Part shown: positions 1 to 11,400 of the stretch, piece by piece
Layout of the letters: each line of letters starts with the position of its first letter
Numbering within the stretch: the stretch's first letter is position 1
Source: Macrolepiota albuminosa
Lineage: Eukaryota; Basidiomycota; Agaricomycetes; Agaricales; Agaricaceae
Assembly: GCA_027475525.1 (NCBI GenBank)
Contig: JAMWFC010000049.1
Coordinates: 1,861,297-1,925,296 of the forward strand
Reading direction: 5' to 3'
Length of the DNA: 64,000 nt
Made by a program: the position numbers and the translations under genes
Notes under the pieces: generated by a model
Told to the model about the DNA's origin: nothing
Seen by the model: only the letters and a program-made list of their open reading frames with translations
The model's database searches: none

Positions 1-707
1 GAACGACAAACGGTCCAGACCATCGGAGAGCGAACTTATGTCCTTTTTGTCCTTCCAGCCAAGTCTCATGCACCAGAACCCAGATTCCCTCTTCAAACTC
101 TCCTTTCGAAAGAATCTTACGATACTTATCATTGAACGCAGTGACTGCTTTTTGTCTGGCTTCCTTTTGCTTCTCGAGAGCCACCACCAATTTCTCATCT
201 CTCCTCACCAACTGCCTCATCCGAGTCGTCAACAGATCCTCTGTTGTACGCACTTGATCCCAATCGAGGGCTTCCCATGTCACATCCGCGATGTCGAAGG
301 CAAAGAAAGGATTCCGTCCATAGAGCAGAAAATATGGTGTATATCCAGTCATCCTCGATGTAGCTGTTCTCATAGCCAGTAGACCAGCCTCCACGAATAA
401 AGGCCATTTATTCGAATCTCGTCCGCACGCTTTTAAAATCGAATCGCATAACATTTTTGTGTGCCCTTTCAGCGATGCCGTTTCTCTCCGGATGATAAGG
501 CGACGACACGATGACCGTAATACCATATTGCTTGTAGATGAACTTTTGTCGAGGAAATTGACTAACAACTCCGGCAACACTCCGAATAACCTTCACGTCA
601 AAAGTATTTGTTGTGTATACGTATGTTTCACTTTGATTTATATTTTTCAAATACTTCTTATACATCTTACTCATACTATTCAAAACACCCTTAACCCTAC
701 TCCACAT
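1..707 (-). pseudogene. LTR-retrotransposon integrase fragment, frameshifted
   Basis: This is the end of a retroelement pol gene read on the minus strand and entering from the left edge. The first frame (707 to 408) ends in YHPERNGIAERAHK, the block around the catalytic Glu of a DDE integrase core. Near 405-410 the frame shifts, and the second frame continues with WPLFVEAGLLAMRTATSRMT and GYTPYFLLYGRNPFF, the region that follows the integrase core in fungal Ty3/gypsy elements. Retroelement integrase joins element cDNA to chromosomal DNA. No protease or reverse transcriptase is present in the window for this copy, so it is a fragment. The family is inferred as gypsy-like; Copia cannot be fully excluded from so short a piece. 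Confidence 0.7.
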
Positions 708-1184
708 GTTTCATTAGTACAACGAGTTAAATATGTGTCGTCACTTGGAATAAAAATCATCTTCGATTATTGACTCCAGATATATTGTGCTATATACTCG
801 TACACTAATACGTCTTGTTGCGCATTATGCTGCGTCAACTCTGCCTCTCCCAAAAACTCCTTCCCTCCATCGGTGATGAAAGCAGGTACTGATACGTTCA
901 TTTCAAGACTGAGACAAAAAGACTAAGACAAGGACGAAGTAGAGCGAATAAAAAGCTTTATTTAAAAGTAATAGTCCAAATAACAGTCTAAGAACAAGGA
1001 AAAAGCCGAAAACTGTAGGCTCTTGTTCAAACATGGTCGAAAACGGTAGACCAAGACGTACCTCAACATACCCAGTAAACCGTAATTGAGCCCATCATCG
1101 AGCACACAAAACACAACACCACAACCAAGTGACCATGGCCAAGGCAGCAGCAAGACTGATGGCAACACGATCATGAGCACTACC
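708..1184. other. No gene seen
   Basis: Only short chance frames occur here. The stretch lies between the integrase fragment and the first inverted-repeat arm and is probably decayed retroelement sequence. Confidence 0.4.
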
Positions 1185-1479
1185 CGTGCACCATGTGTAT
1201 CAGGAAGGATTTCGCTCCACAAGTGCTGACTACCCTTCAGGGTCGGTCGACTACCTCCAGGGTCAGCTCAAAGAAGCTGAGCGGATCAGTAATTTCGGGG
1301 CGTGACATCTGGCACCCCGTTACATTCGAAATGAGCATTATAACCCACCAGTAACTTATTATTTTGACCTGAATTTGCTCGGGGAGCACGTGACTGGCGC
1401 ATGTGACCAGTGCATGTGATTCGGGATCTCCCGGGCACATGATCAGGTTTAGTGTCAGAAAGCCGCCCTAAAGTTGAGG
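1185..1479 (+). repeat. Inverted-repeat arm 1: pol 3' end of a gypsy element
   Basis: About 295 bp that recur in reverse complement at 2481-2773 with few differences. Read on the plus strand it encodes HHVYQEGFRSTSADY and GQLKEAERISNF followed by a stop. The minus-strand arm encodes the same peptide, so both arms are the carboxyl end of a retroelement pol plus following non-coding DNA, joined tail to tail around a 1.0 kb spacer. Confidence 0.75.
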
Positions 1480-2480
1480 AGTTGGTTATATTGATGTCAT
1501 TTGGATTCTATGTCCCTTGGTATGTCTTTCCGTCAACCTATTCCCTATACTTACCTTACGGTTAGTTCCTTATATTGATGTCTTTTTTCTTTTTTTTTTT
1601 CTTTTTTTTTTTGGTGGTATCGCGGTGAAACAGCAGACAACGCAATAATGTCAGCCTCTGCTGGTCATTGATGTCTTTTCCTTAAGCTGTCTGCCATCCT
1701 TACTTTACAGTTAGTTCTTAGATTGACCCTCCATTTTATCTGTGACTTGTTGAGAATTTTTTAAAAAAAGTATCAATACAACGACTAATTACTAGTGTTA
1801 AGATATGGCATGACAGAAAAACATACGAACTTGGTGCAAGTGACGTATATTTAAATCCCCGATTTCACGAGGCCATCACGTGTTTTGCGCGACTCATTAA
1901 TGATTAATGAGGAGTCACGCGAAGCACGTGATCCTTACACCAGAGAGCAACCTGAGAAACCTAAGTCCGGTAGAGACAACCATCTCAGTGTTCGCTCTCT
2001 AGGTGGGCCATTTAATCAACACAAACAGAGAACCATCTCACTGAGTGATCTTTAGATAGCAAAAATATGTATTTACAGTTTTGCGCTACCCACCCACCAC
2101 TTCCCTTAGAGTACTTAGCAGCCGCATTAGCAGGTACAGAAATTTTTATTTTGACTGAGACCAGCTCAGTGAGTGTAGCGTAGTCCGCTATGTGGCGTTG
2201 GCCACATAGCTTTACTTACCTTACAGTAGATACTATTATATTATATTTATTATAATATAATATTAATTTACATTATTATATAAATTAGTTTACCAGCTGC
2301 TTACAAAGCAGCTTATTTTTGTGTTTGTACTACATAGTCAATAGACCGGACTGGTCTGATTCTGTGCAGTGTGAACCTAAGCTCTCACAATCTCTGTAAC
2401 TTCGTTACAGTGAGCCCTCTCGGAAGAACCGGTATAAAATTTTCTATAGTCTGACCACAAGCGAGTCATTGGGCAGCCCC
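1480..2480. other. A+T-rich spacer, possibly LTR remnant
   Basis: Non-coding DNA between the two inverted pol tails. It holds a long T-rich tract (about 1585-1613) and a dense A/T patch near 2232-2292. A purine-rich run beside the arm (minus strand, AAAGTTGAGGGG near 2480) resembles a polypurine tract next to an LTR. No clear LTR ends could be fixed. Confidence 0.35.
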
Positions 2481-2773
2481 TCAACTTTAGGGCGGCTTTC
2501 TGACACTCAACCTGATCATCTGCCCAGGAGATCCTGAATCACATGCACTGGTCACATGCTCCAGTCACGTGCTACCCGAGCAGATTCAGGTCAAAATAAT
2601 AAGTGACTGATGGGTTATAATGCTCATTTCGAATGTAACGGGGTGCCAGATGTCACGCCTCGAAATTACTGATCCGCTCAGCTTCTTTGAGCTGACCCTG
2701 GAGGTAGTCGACCGACCCTGAAGGGTAGTCAGCACTTGTGGAGCGAAATCCTTCCTGATACACATGGTGCACG
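2481..2773 (-). repeat. Inverted-repeat arm 2: pol 3' end of a gypsy element
   Basis: Reverse-complement partner of 1185-1479. The shared segment includes the end of a coding region and about 180 bp of following non-coding sequence. Confidence 0.75.
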
Positions 2774-2912
2774 GTAGAGCACCTGAGATCGATTCGATCA
2801 TGATTGAGAACCTTGAAAGTCCGCAGAATGGAGGCACGGGATGAATGCGCGTCACGGTCACGTACTTGGGACAACTCTTTCTTGTACTTCCACCTAGTAA
2901 TCTATACTCCAC
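2653..2912 (-). pseudogene. Gypsy pol carboxyl-terminal remnant
   Basis: The minus strand encodes SQVRDRDAHSSRASILRTFK, then a Lys/Asp-rich stretch, then HHVYQEGFRSTSADY and a stop. This is a short piece from the end of a retroelement polyprotein; nothing upstream (RT, RNase H, integrase) is attached. It reaches about 140 bp beyond the inverted arm, so this arm keeps more pol than the plus-strand arm. The precise domain cannot be named from this length. Confidence 0.5.
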
Positions 2913-3791
2913 TCATACGGAACAGAAAATCTTTTTGGCCCGTATCGAACAGCTCCTTTGAATGTTATAGAGGGTCTCTCCATGTCCATGTGTGTCTGGT
3001 GCTTTTGTTTGGGTGAATTTGGGTGCTAAACGTATTTTTTGGATGTTATTTATCTTTCCAGTTTCACCGGACTCTCCTGATTTTTGAGGGTTCTGATTTG
3101 ATTCGGTTTCTTAGGCTTATCTTGGGGTTTTTTTTTGCATTTTGTGCTTCATATAGCTTGTACTGTGTCCTGCTTTCCTGGAGAGCATACTATAGTTTTA
3201 AATTTGGGGTTCAGCCTCTCCCTTGTGGGGGAGACGATGTCCCATCTTCCTGTCGGTACTAAGTTAACTACCGGTCTCCGGCTTTGTAATGCCCGGTTTG
3301 TGCTCTTTGCATTTTTACATGAGTGGCCCTCTCATTTTCGAGGGATCCAGCTCTGGGGGGAGAGTTCTATACTCATGAAACCAACTTGAGAGCCCCTCTA
3401 TTGTGGCTACCCTCTATGGGTCCTCTAGTTTGCCAGTTAGTTTGCCAGTTGGTGTTCTGGTCCGCTAGAGGCGGCAGGGGTGCTCGCAAGCACGTGCCTT
3501 CCCGTAACCATGATGGTGGTTCGGGTTCAAGTTGCCCCCCTTCTTACCCTTCTTATTGGAGGGGATAAGTGGGACACCCAGGTGACGAAAACCAAATCAC
3601 CTCAAAAGGTTTTGTCCGGTCAGGTGCACCAAAGAATCGACTAACCTATAGAGATTGTGAATGATCGTTTGAGAAGAGAATGTTTATGGCCCGGTTTAGC
3701 TTTGACATGGTTCAGTCATTGGAATGTAGAAAGGTGAACCAGATGATACGGAGCCAAGGTATAAGAGGGTCTATATGATAGATAATAATAC
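2913..3791. other. No gene seen
   Basis: Open frames up to about 84 codons occur, but none shows a recognisable domain or a convincing intron structure. It lies between retroelement debris and the tRNA-Gly gene. Confidence 0.4.
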
Positions 3792-3883
3792 GCATTAATG
3801 GGGTAGTGGTAACCTGGGTCGTTGCCATCATATTGATGGAGACGTCTTTCGACCCGCCGGGGGTTCGATTCCCCCTTAATGCA
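3792..3883 (+). tRNA. tRNA-Gly(GCC) with a 21-nt intron
   Basis: The 5' acceptor GCATTAA pairs with TTAATGC before discriminator A. The T arm is GGGGG-TTCGATT-CCCCC, and the D arm has the expected AGTGGTA loop. The anticodon stem GGTCG pairs with CGACC. The loop reads TTGCCA, then a 21-nt insert at the canonical site after base 37, then T; the anticodon is GCC. Without the insert the molecule is 71 nt, normal for tRNA-Gly. The A box (TGGGGTAGTGG-like) and B box (GGTTCGATTCC) give the internal RNA polymerase III promoter. Confidence 0.88.
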
Positions 3884-4262
3884 CCAAGTCAGCCTAGAAT
3901 CTTTTTTGTCCAAAGTTGACTTGCACATGACGCCCACTTTCGCCAGTTGGACAATGTATGAATTCCAATTTCACAGTCCAAATCCTTGACTTTAAACGAT
4001 ACTTTGTCTTTTTTTTGTGAGGTGGAATCATAGTGACTTGCCAACTCCGGAGAAGTCAAGGGTCCTTCTCAATTGGCCCTGTTGCTATGTCGATAAATAC
4101 TAAGGGAGCAAAGGGAACAAAGTATTGAGACAGTTCACGGTCTTATACAAGGTGTAGTCCAACCTCATCATTTTCCGCATGATTCGCGGGCGACAAGATT
4201 TTCTCAAATGACAGAGAGTTGGAAGCCTACATAGTCGAAGCGTAAAAAATAAATACCATAGG
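3884..4262. other. No gene seen
   Basis: Intergenic DNA between the tRNA gene and the 3' end of the CTK3-like gene. A T-run near 4011-4017 is the only notable sequence and is too far away to be a certain Pol III terminator. Confidence 0.4.
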
Positions 4263-5208
4263 TTACCGCAATGACGAAAGATCCATTGGACCCTCTCCCT
4301 CAGCCGGAAAACACAAATCTGCCTCCTCCGTCGCCGCCTCTACATCGTCCTCATTCCAATCGCTTGTCGTCTCCCACTCATTCTCGAACTCAATGTCGAT
4401 TGTCAACTCTTGCGCCCCGTCACCGGTGTTCGTGAGCGGCATGAACGAAGCCAGCAGGGGTTGTTGATACGAAGAGGGATTATGGGTAATTGGTTGCACC
4501 CAACGTCGCTCGCGAAGGCGCTTGTGTCGTTCCCTATCTTCTTCGATGCGTTTGAAGACTTCGTTGCGTGGAAGTGGTGCATGGTGGTGGTGGTGGGAGG
4601 AGGACGCAGGCGAGGTTGGGTTTGTTGAATCGAGGGCGGTTTGGCGGGCGTTGAGGCATGTGAGGACGTCGTCGACCGTCTGAGGATCGATGACTCGTTT
4701 ACTTCGCCAACTTTGTAATATCTGAAAGGAGTTTCAGAACATGATAGAGAGAGATTTGAGAAAACTCTCACTTGTCTCGTGCTGACGAGATTTGGAAGCC
4801 CTTGCCGGCCTTTTGGGACGACATTTTCGACGATTTTGCCCAGGTCGCGAGCGACGAAGTTCACGTAGAGGTTTGATTCTCTGTCTTGACCTTTCGCACG
4901 CGTTTTGACGAGGAGACATGTCTCGCACAGGCTATCGAGGAAATAGAGGATGTTTATACGTGAGTTGACTGTGCCCTAGAAATTCGTCAGGCTAGTATTG
5001 TGTGGTTGCTATCAAGCGACATACCTTCTGACACTCTTCAGCAATACAGTCCATAGATCTTCTCCACATCCGGGGAAGTATTTCACGGCAAAACCGACTA
5101 CTCTTTGTATCGACTGTTGGGACCTGCGCTACTCACGTTTTAGTTTACTGACGCGTTCAGTCGTCTCAGCAAAGCAAGGAATTGCATTCTTACTTCAAAA
5201 GGGTCCAT
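4263..5208 (-). CDS. ctk3: CTD kinase subunit gamma (Ctk3-like), frameshift in exon 2
   Basis: Four exons fit on the minus strand: 5208-5149, 5113-5025, 4975-4772 and 4721-4263, with introns of 35, 49 and 50 bp that have GT-AG ends. Exon 1 starts MDPFEVRMQFLALLRRLN; exon 3 has INILYFLDSLCETCLLVK and VNFVARDLGKIVENVVP. These are hallmarks of the N-terminal helical (CID-like) domain of Ctk3, the non-catalytic gamma subunit of the CTDK-I complex that phosphorylates the RNA polymerase II tail. The last exon holds a His run, a basic stretch (RIEEDRERHKRLRERR) and an acidic tail. Exon 2 is 89 nt; between GEDLW and CIAEECQK one base is missing, breaking the frame near 5049-5052. It is either an assembly error or a lesion. 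The gene is divergent from GCN1. Family identity is sure; functionality is not. Confidence 0.85.
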
Positions 5209-5498
5209 ATTGAGCTCAAAAGCAAACTGTGAGGTATAAGATCAGCCGCGAGGTTACTGTTCAGGAAAGAAACGTCTATAAATCTTTTAACAAACAGGGT
5301 CTCCAACAGTCAATAAGACGAATTCCCACGATCACTGAACGAAAAATTATTGACTCTAGCTTCTGTTCTCTTCACATTACTGCTTCATCCTTGTTCAATC
5401 TGTCTAAAAGCGCGACTTTTGCGAAGCTCAAGAAGCAGGAGAAGTCCATTGGGTCTTTGAGCGGGGCAGAGATTCAATCGTGTATATCCGCAACAGTC
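5209..5498. promoter_or_regulatory. Divergent intergenic region CTK3/GCN1
   Basis: About 290 bp separate the start codons of the divergent CTK3-like and GCN1-like genes, so both promoters must lie here or nearby. An open frame runs through it in phase with the GCN1 start, but its upstream residues resemble nothing known and are probably non-coding. No specific operator was identified. Confidence 0.4.
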
Positions 5499-8400
5499 AT
5501 GGATGATCCAGATGCACGTACCAGTGGCTTTTCGTGGCAACGAGATCGGGTGTCAGATGATTGGCAAAGATCACTAGAATATGCTCAAGATACTCTATTA
5601 AGAGCAAAGATGAAAGAAAGGGTGCTGTTTTTGCAGGACGAGCTGTTGTCGCTGGCGAAACATGCAGGTTCGTTGTGCGTCGCTCTGCAAAACCTTCAAT
5701 GACGAGTAGACTGTTTTAGACCTATCTTTATCACAAATCATGGACGTGTTCAAGGTTTTAACACTGACTTACCCGCGATATCCTGACAACGCATCGCGAG
5801 ATGCAGTCGAAGCAGTCGGCATGGAGTTGATAAGGAGGGACGAACTACGGGGGTTACCAGACGGCACGGCGAGCGAAGTCAAGCTGGGCGTCACAGAGAA
5901 GATCCTCGGCTGGCTCTCAAACGAAGTCGCGCGTCTCGTAAAACGCGGTTCTCCGAGGTCAGAGCCAGATTCTGTCCTGATCCCGATGATCGCGTGTTCA
6001 ATTTCTATTCCCCTTCATTCTAGCTCGTACGCGTCTTCAGACCTGTTTGTACTTTTGAGTTGGTCCTGTGGAATATACACTACCTGTGTCAACACAAATC
6101 CTGAATTTTCGTCCCTGAACGTTTGGCGCGTGCTTGTGGGATCGATGGCAACTTTGCTGGACATGATCAACGCCTCAGCAAAGGCAAAACAATCACTGGT
6201 GCATGGTGCTTTGGTACGCGTTAGACGTGCCCTGCGTTCGGTAAGAGAAGTTGGACGCGTGTTTCGCGTTGCATGTCTTGACAATTCGAGCAGGCCGGGG
6301 AGAAGATACCGACGTTGATTAGTACTTTGTTAGCCATCACAAAATCGAGCCAGTCCCCGCTTAAAATGACGCTATTGCTCGGCGTCTCTGTCAGTGTCCT
6401 GGTACGACTGAAAAACGTCGATACCGAACCCTCCTTGCGACTTACTCAAGAACTAAAAGTAGGAGTCCTCCTTCCTTTTGACAACCGTCTACTCACTCCA
6501 ATCAGGACGAAATCATTGCCTCTTACTCGACCCATGTCTTAATGTCAAAAGTTGCGATTCCGCCCTACATATCCGTACGTACATCTTTTAACTACCTTAA
6601 GACAATCCTGACGAAATCAGAACGCGTATAGCGATTTCATAAGTAACTTCGTGTCAGAGCAAGATTTCCTCCAGTCGATACTTCTACGATCGAAAAGGCC
6701 GTGCTACGATCTCCCGATATTTCCTTGCCACGTTCGTTAACCTCTTTATCTAAAACTAACCGCTGACTCGAATGCTAGTTATCTCCAGTTTCATCTCCGC
6801 CTACGCCCGCCCTCTCACCACGGATGTCTTTTGTCGCATCCTCACGCAGACTCTCAACAGCGCCAAATCCAGCAACCCCTCGACTCGCGCGGGCGCCATT
6901 GAACTATTCAAAACACTCCTCCCTGCCAATGCTCCCTCGGAGTTCACTACGCACGCAGTCACTGAGCTCCTCGCCCTTCCAAAGACCGGAAAGACCACTG
7001 GGCCAGACCATCGTATTGCACTATATACAATGGTCGCACATCTAGTCCCTTCGTCTACTATCTCTGCCTCCCTCGTCCAGACAACGACCCCGCTTCTTGC
7101 GAAAGAGACGCATGAAGGAGCTACGGCAGTCCTTGCAGGCGCTCTCGCCTCGCACATAAGATTCCTCCTTAAAGATCCCGCGTCGGGTACGGTGACTCCA
7201 GAGACGACAGCACTTATCGCGAAGGAAATGGGTAACGTGAAGCTGGGGGTGCGCCGTGCGTTCTGTGTGCTGGCTGGTACAATCTTCGTCTGCGGGCTCG
7301 ATTTTGGGGAGGATCAGGCACTAGGTTTCGCAAAGGCGATCGTGCCGGCGCTAGAGGGAAACTTGAAGAATGTTTCTGCGAATCCGCTGAATGCCAGTGG
7401 GGGGCCTCTTGAGGCTTATATCGCGACAACGGTGCTATTGGGTCCGCTCGCGAAGACCGGGAAGTTCAGTATGTTGCTACTTGCGTTGTTCCTGCATAGA
7501 CTTATATGGGGCTCTTCTTACTTTAGATGATCTCATTTCAAGGAATCCGGCGTTGACTTTGATCGCGTCTGGATCGACGAAAATTTCGTTTTTGTTGTGG
7601 GACAAGGTGTATCAGAAGTTGAGCGATCCTATGGACGAGAAGTGGCTCTTGAAAGCATGGGAGGCGGCTTTGTTCTACTTCAAGAACGATTTTACGAAGA
7701 ACGAGAATCTTCGGTGCGTTCTTTGGTTAGACATTCACGCCAACAGCCAACTGACTTGAATTCGTAGAACACAGCTTAGTCTCGTACTCATCCATCTCTC
7801 CCTGGATGGAACCACACCGGAGATTCGCCGAGAGGTCAACGCTGTTGTCGAACGGAGCACGGCAGCGCTTCCTGATCTCACGAATTGCATCATTCGTGAT
7901 GGGCTCGCCTCCTTCCTGGCGCGCGGACCGCCGACTCTAAAAACTGCTGCGTCGACGTCTACAAACGAGACTTCTACTCTGTGGACTAAGCATTCGCGGC
8001 TCTCGAATCTGTTGCTTAGTGCTGTTTCCTTCCCAGAGGAAACAAAACCCGAAATCAGGGAAAATATCGTCGTTAATGCCATCCTTCTTGGTCACCACCA
8101 CCTCATCTGTATATTCTATTACCTCTATATCCATTTAATTATTGATTTCGACTTCTTAGGTGGTAATTCTCGGCAAACGTGGATCGACCTGTGTCAACGA
8201 GCACGTCTGGACCCGCATGAATTGATCACTAACCATCTAGACGAGCTTCTCGACCTCATTCTGAGGGGATCGGATGCAGATACCAAGGTGAGGGGTTGTT
8301 GTTACATTCGATGCTTGACTATGACTGAAGAATATGTCCGAAGTTCGGCTTTGCAGACGCAGGCTACAATGCCATCAGCACTTTAGCATTCGTCGCCCCC

Positions 8401-11400
8401 GAGGAGGCTCTTCCACGCGTTATCGATCAATTACGTGATGATATAAACCCAGTCGTAGTCAATGCTTTGACTGAATTTGACTTTGTTATCTGGCTAACGC
8501 CTGCTGGGACGACCTATATAGATGGTTGGCCGTTGTTCTGCTTGAGACGTCTTACCTGCTAACGCGAGGTCCTCGTCTAGTACTTGCCTCGAAAGGTGAA
8601 GGGAAAGTTGCTATCAAGGGCAAGGATGCCGAGCTCGCGAAGTGGGATGAAGAAATTCGGAAGAATATTGCTGCGAAGAAAGCGGCCGCCTCGAAAACGC
8701 TGACAAAGCAGCAACAAGCTCTCGTTAATGCTCAGCTTGAGGAAGAAGCAAAGGTTCGGCAGCATGTTGCCAATGTTCAGACAAAACTGTTAGAAATGTG
8801 CCATGTCTCTGTGCCTCTAACTGAGGTATAGGAGACATACATCACGTGGGCTCGGCTACGCCGCCTTAAAATGTTTTTCTATTCTTTCCACCACACCTCA
8901 GTTCGTACCGTATTGACGTGCACGATACTGAGGTGTGTATTCTTTGTTACTTAGCGCAGTAAGATACTTACATTGGTTACCTAGTAATATTTGTCTATCT
9001 AGGTAATGAATACTATAGTTCGTACCGTATTGACGTGCACGATACTGAGTAATATTTGTCTATCTAGACGTTAAATCTGTGCACGTCAATCGCTGACAAA
9101 AACTTCGCCGCGGTCTTCGCTTCGTGCAGAGTCTTGCTGGCTCAGGCATCGACCAATTTCGAGACCATGTTTCCTCAGTTGCTTCGTTGATCTTGGAAGG
9201 CGCGTTGGGTCGTGGTTTGGCATTAGTCGGAAGCTTTCGAGACTTACCTGGTATGTTGCGGCTGACTGAGATTTACGTCGGTTGTTCTCTTAATGGTCTT
9301 GATCAGGACCTGGCAAAATGCACTTCCGAGAGAGACTTGACACCTTCCGTAAGTGGGTCGGTGTGGCAACCCTTCGTAGTATGGAGGTCAATGTCGTACC
9401 CGAGGAACTCAAAAGTGAACCCTTAAACCGTAAGCATTTTTCTGCCTTCCTCTCTAGGTCAACACTGAGATAGGTAGATAGTCCTGATTATTTGTGTTCT
9501 CTTGCGACTTCAAACGCTCTCAGAGCAGGCGCCGTTTGATGCCGCGACATTCTCATACGCATATCCTTTGCTAGGGCAAGTGTTACTTCAAGGCGGTATC
9601 TCAGCGGAAGAAGAAGACGCACTCGAACAAGTTGCACTTGCCCTTGCTATCATAAGATTCCACAGTGGTGAATGTCTGTTTCTCTTTTTGACAATTTTCG
9701 TTGATCTAACTCTACTCAATCAAACAGTCGCGAACCCCGCGTTTCCTCAGATCCAGACAATTGAAAAGCTTTTGCATGTGATCAGGCAACAGCCTAAACT
9801 CAGCAAAGACGCTTCATCTGCACTTGTTGAACTAGGAGAAGCGATACAGGCGACAGCGTCACCAGAAGAGATATGTGTCACTAGGGAATGGTCATTGCAC
9901 AGAGCTTTGATCGGGCTGATCCCTGGCCAGCTCGACTCGCAATTGCGCAAACCTTCAAGAAACTCTCGCCTATGGTCACGCCAGCTGAGGTCGAACCTTT
10001 CTTCCAGTTCTTGATCAAGGATCAAGCTCTAGGTGATCGCGTCGCTGATGTTCGTCATGGAATGCTCAGTGCTGGTACCGCTGTTCTCGATCGCCACGGT
10101 GCTGAGCGGCTAGCGGCCCTCATCTCTTTCTTTGAAAATCACTTAGCGCAACCGAGTCCTGCAACTGAGACCGATGATCAGATAAAGGAAGCGGTTATCA
10201 TCCTCTTTGGTCGTCTCGTGCGTCATCTAGAATCCAGTGATCCACGTATACCAACAATCGTCGACCGACTCGTTGAAGCCCTCAAAACTCCCACGGAGCA
10301 AGTCCAGATTGCAGTGTCAGACTGTCTCTCACCTCTGGTTCAATTGATGCGACCAAGACTTGCATCGTTAGTCGATAATCTCATGAATGATCTGTTCGGC
10401 TCTCCTAAATATGCTACCCGTCGCGGTGCAGCATACGGTCTAGCTGGCGTCCTCAAAGGCACTGGGATCGGTGGGATGAAGGAGTTCGCTATCATTCCCC
10501 GGTTACGCGCCGCAACTGAAGACAAAAAGCGGTACGAACCGCGTCAAGGGGTCATGTTTGCCTTCGAAACACTTTCAAGTACTCTGGGACGACTATTTGA
10601 ACCATATATAACCTACGTATTGCCTTTACTGCTATCTTTGTTTGGCGACAGCACTGCTGATGTCCGAGAAGCTACTCAAGATGCAGCACAAGTGATCATG
10701 GGAAATTTATCAGGTTACGGCGTCAAACTTATCCTACCATTGCTACTTGAGGGATTAGACGAAAAGCAGTGGCGGACGAAGAAAGGATCGATTGAACTAT
10801 TGGGGATGATGGCCTATTGTTCCCCCCGTCAACTCTCTGTTTCTCTGCCTATAGTCATACCCCGGCTGACTGGAGTTCTCACTGATTCACATGCTCAGGT
10901 TTGGACGGCAGTTTGGTGAGGTTATCAGCAATCCCGAGGTACAGTCGCTGGTACCGGTTCTTCTCAAAGCGTTGGTGGATCCCGCAAAGACACCCAATGC
11001 ATTGTCTTCCCTCTTGAAGACGTCATTCATGCACTACATCAACCATTCATCCTTGGCACTGGTAGGTTTCTTTTCTTGCTTATCCTGTACTCTCTTCTAA
11101 AACTCTTTCCGTCCAGGTGGTGCCAATTATTGAACGCGGGTTACGAGAACGTGGCTCTGAAACCAAAAAGAAAGCTGCACAAATCGTGGGTAATTTGGCC
11201 TCTCTCACAGACTCGAAAGACTTCGTGCCCTATCTATCTGAGCTTCTGCCAATGGTTCACGTCGTCCTCGTTGATCCTGTTCCGGAAGCTCGTGCCACGG
11301 CAGCCAAAGCATTGGGTACCTTAGTAGAGCGTCTAGGAGAAGTTCACTTCCCCGATCTTGTGCCGAACCTTCTGCGGACGCTGAAGACCGATGATACATC

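Noticed and set aside
691..704. CCCTTAACCCTACT as telomere-like repeat
   Set aside because: A single imperfect unit within retroelement sequence; no array.
1585..1613. T-rich tract as another LINE poly-A tail
   Set aside because: Interrupted by C and not preceded on the minus strand by any RT or 3' UTR that I can recognise.
5229..5498. Upstream in-frame extension of GCN1 as coding
   Set aside because: Residues before MDDPDARTSG do not resemble the family and overlap the divergent promoter of CTK3.
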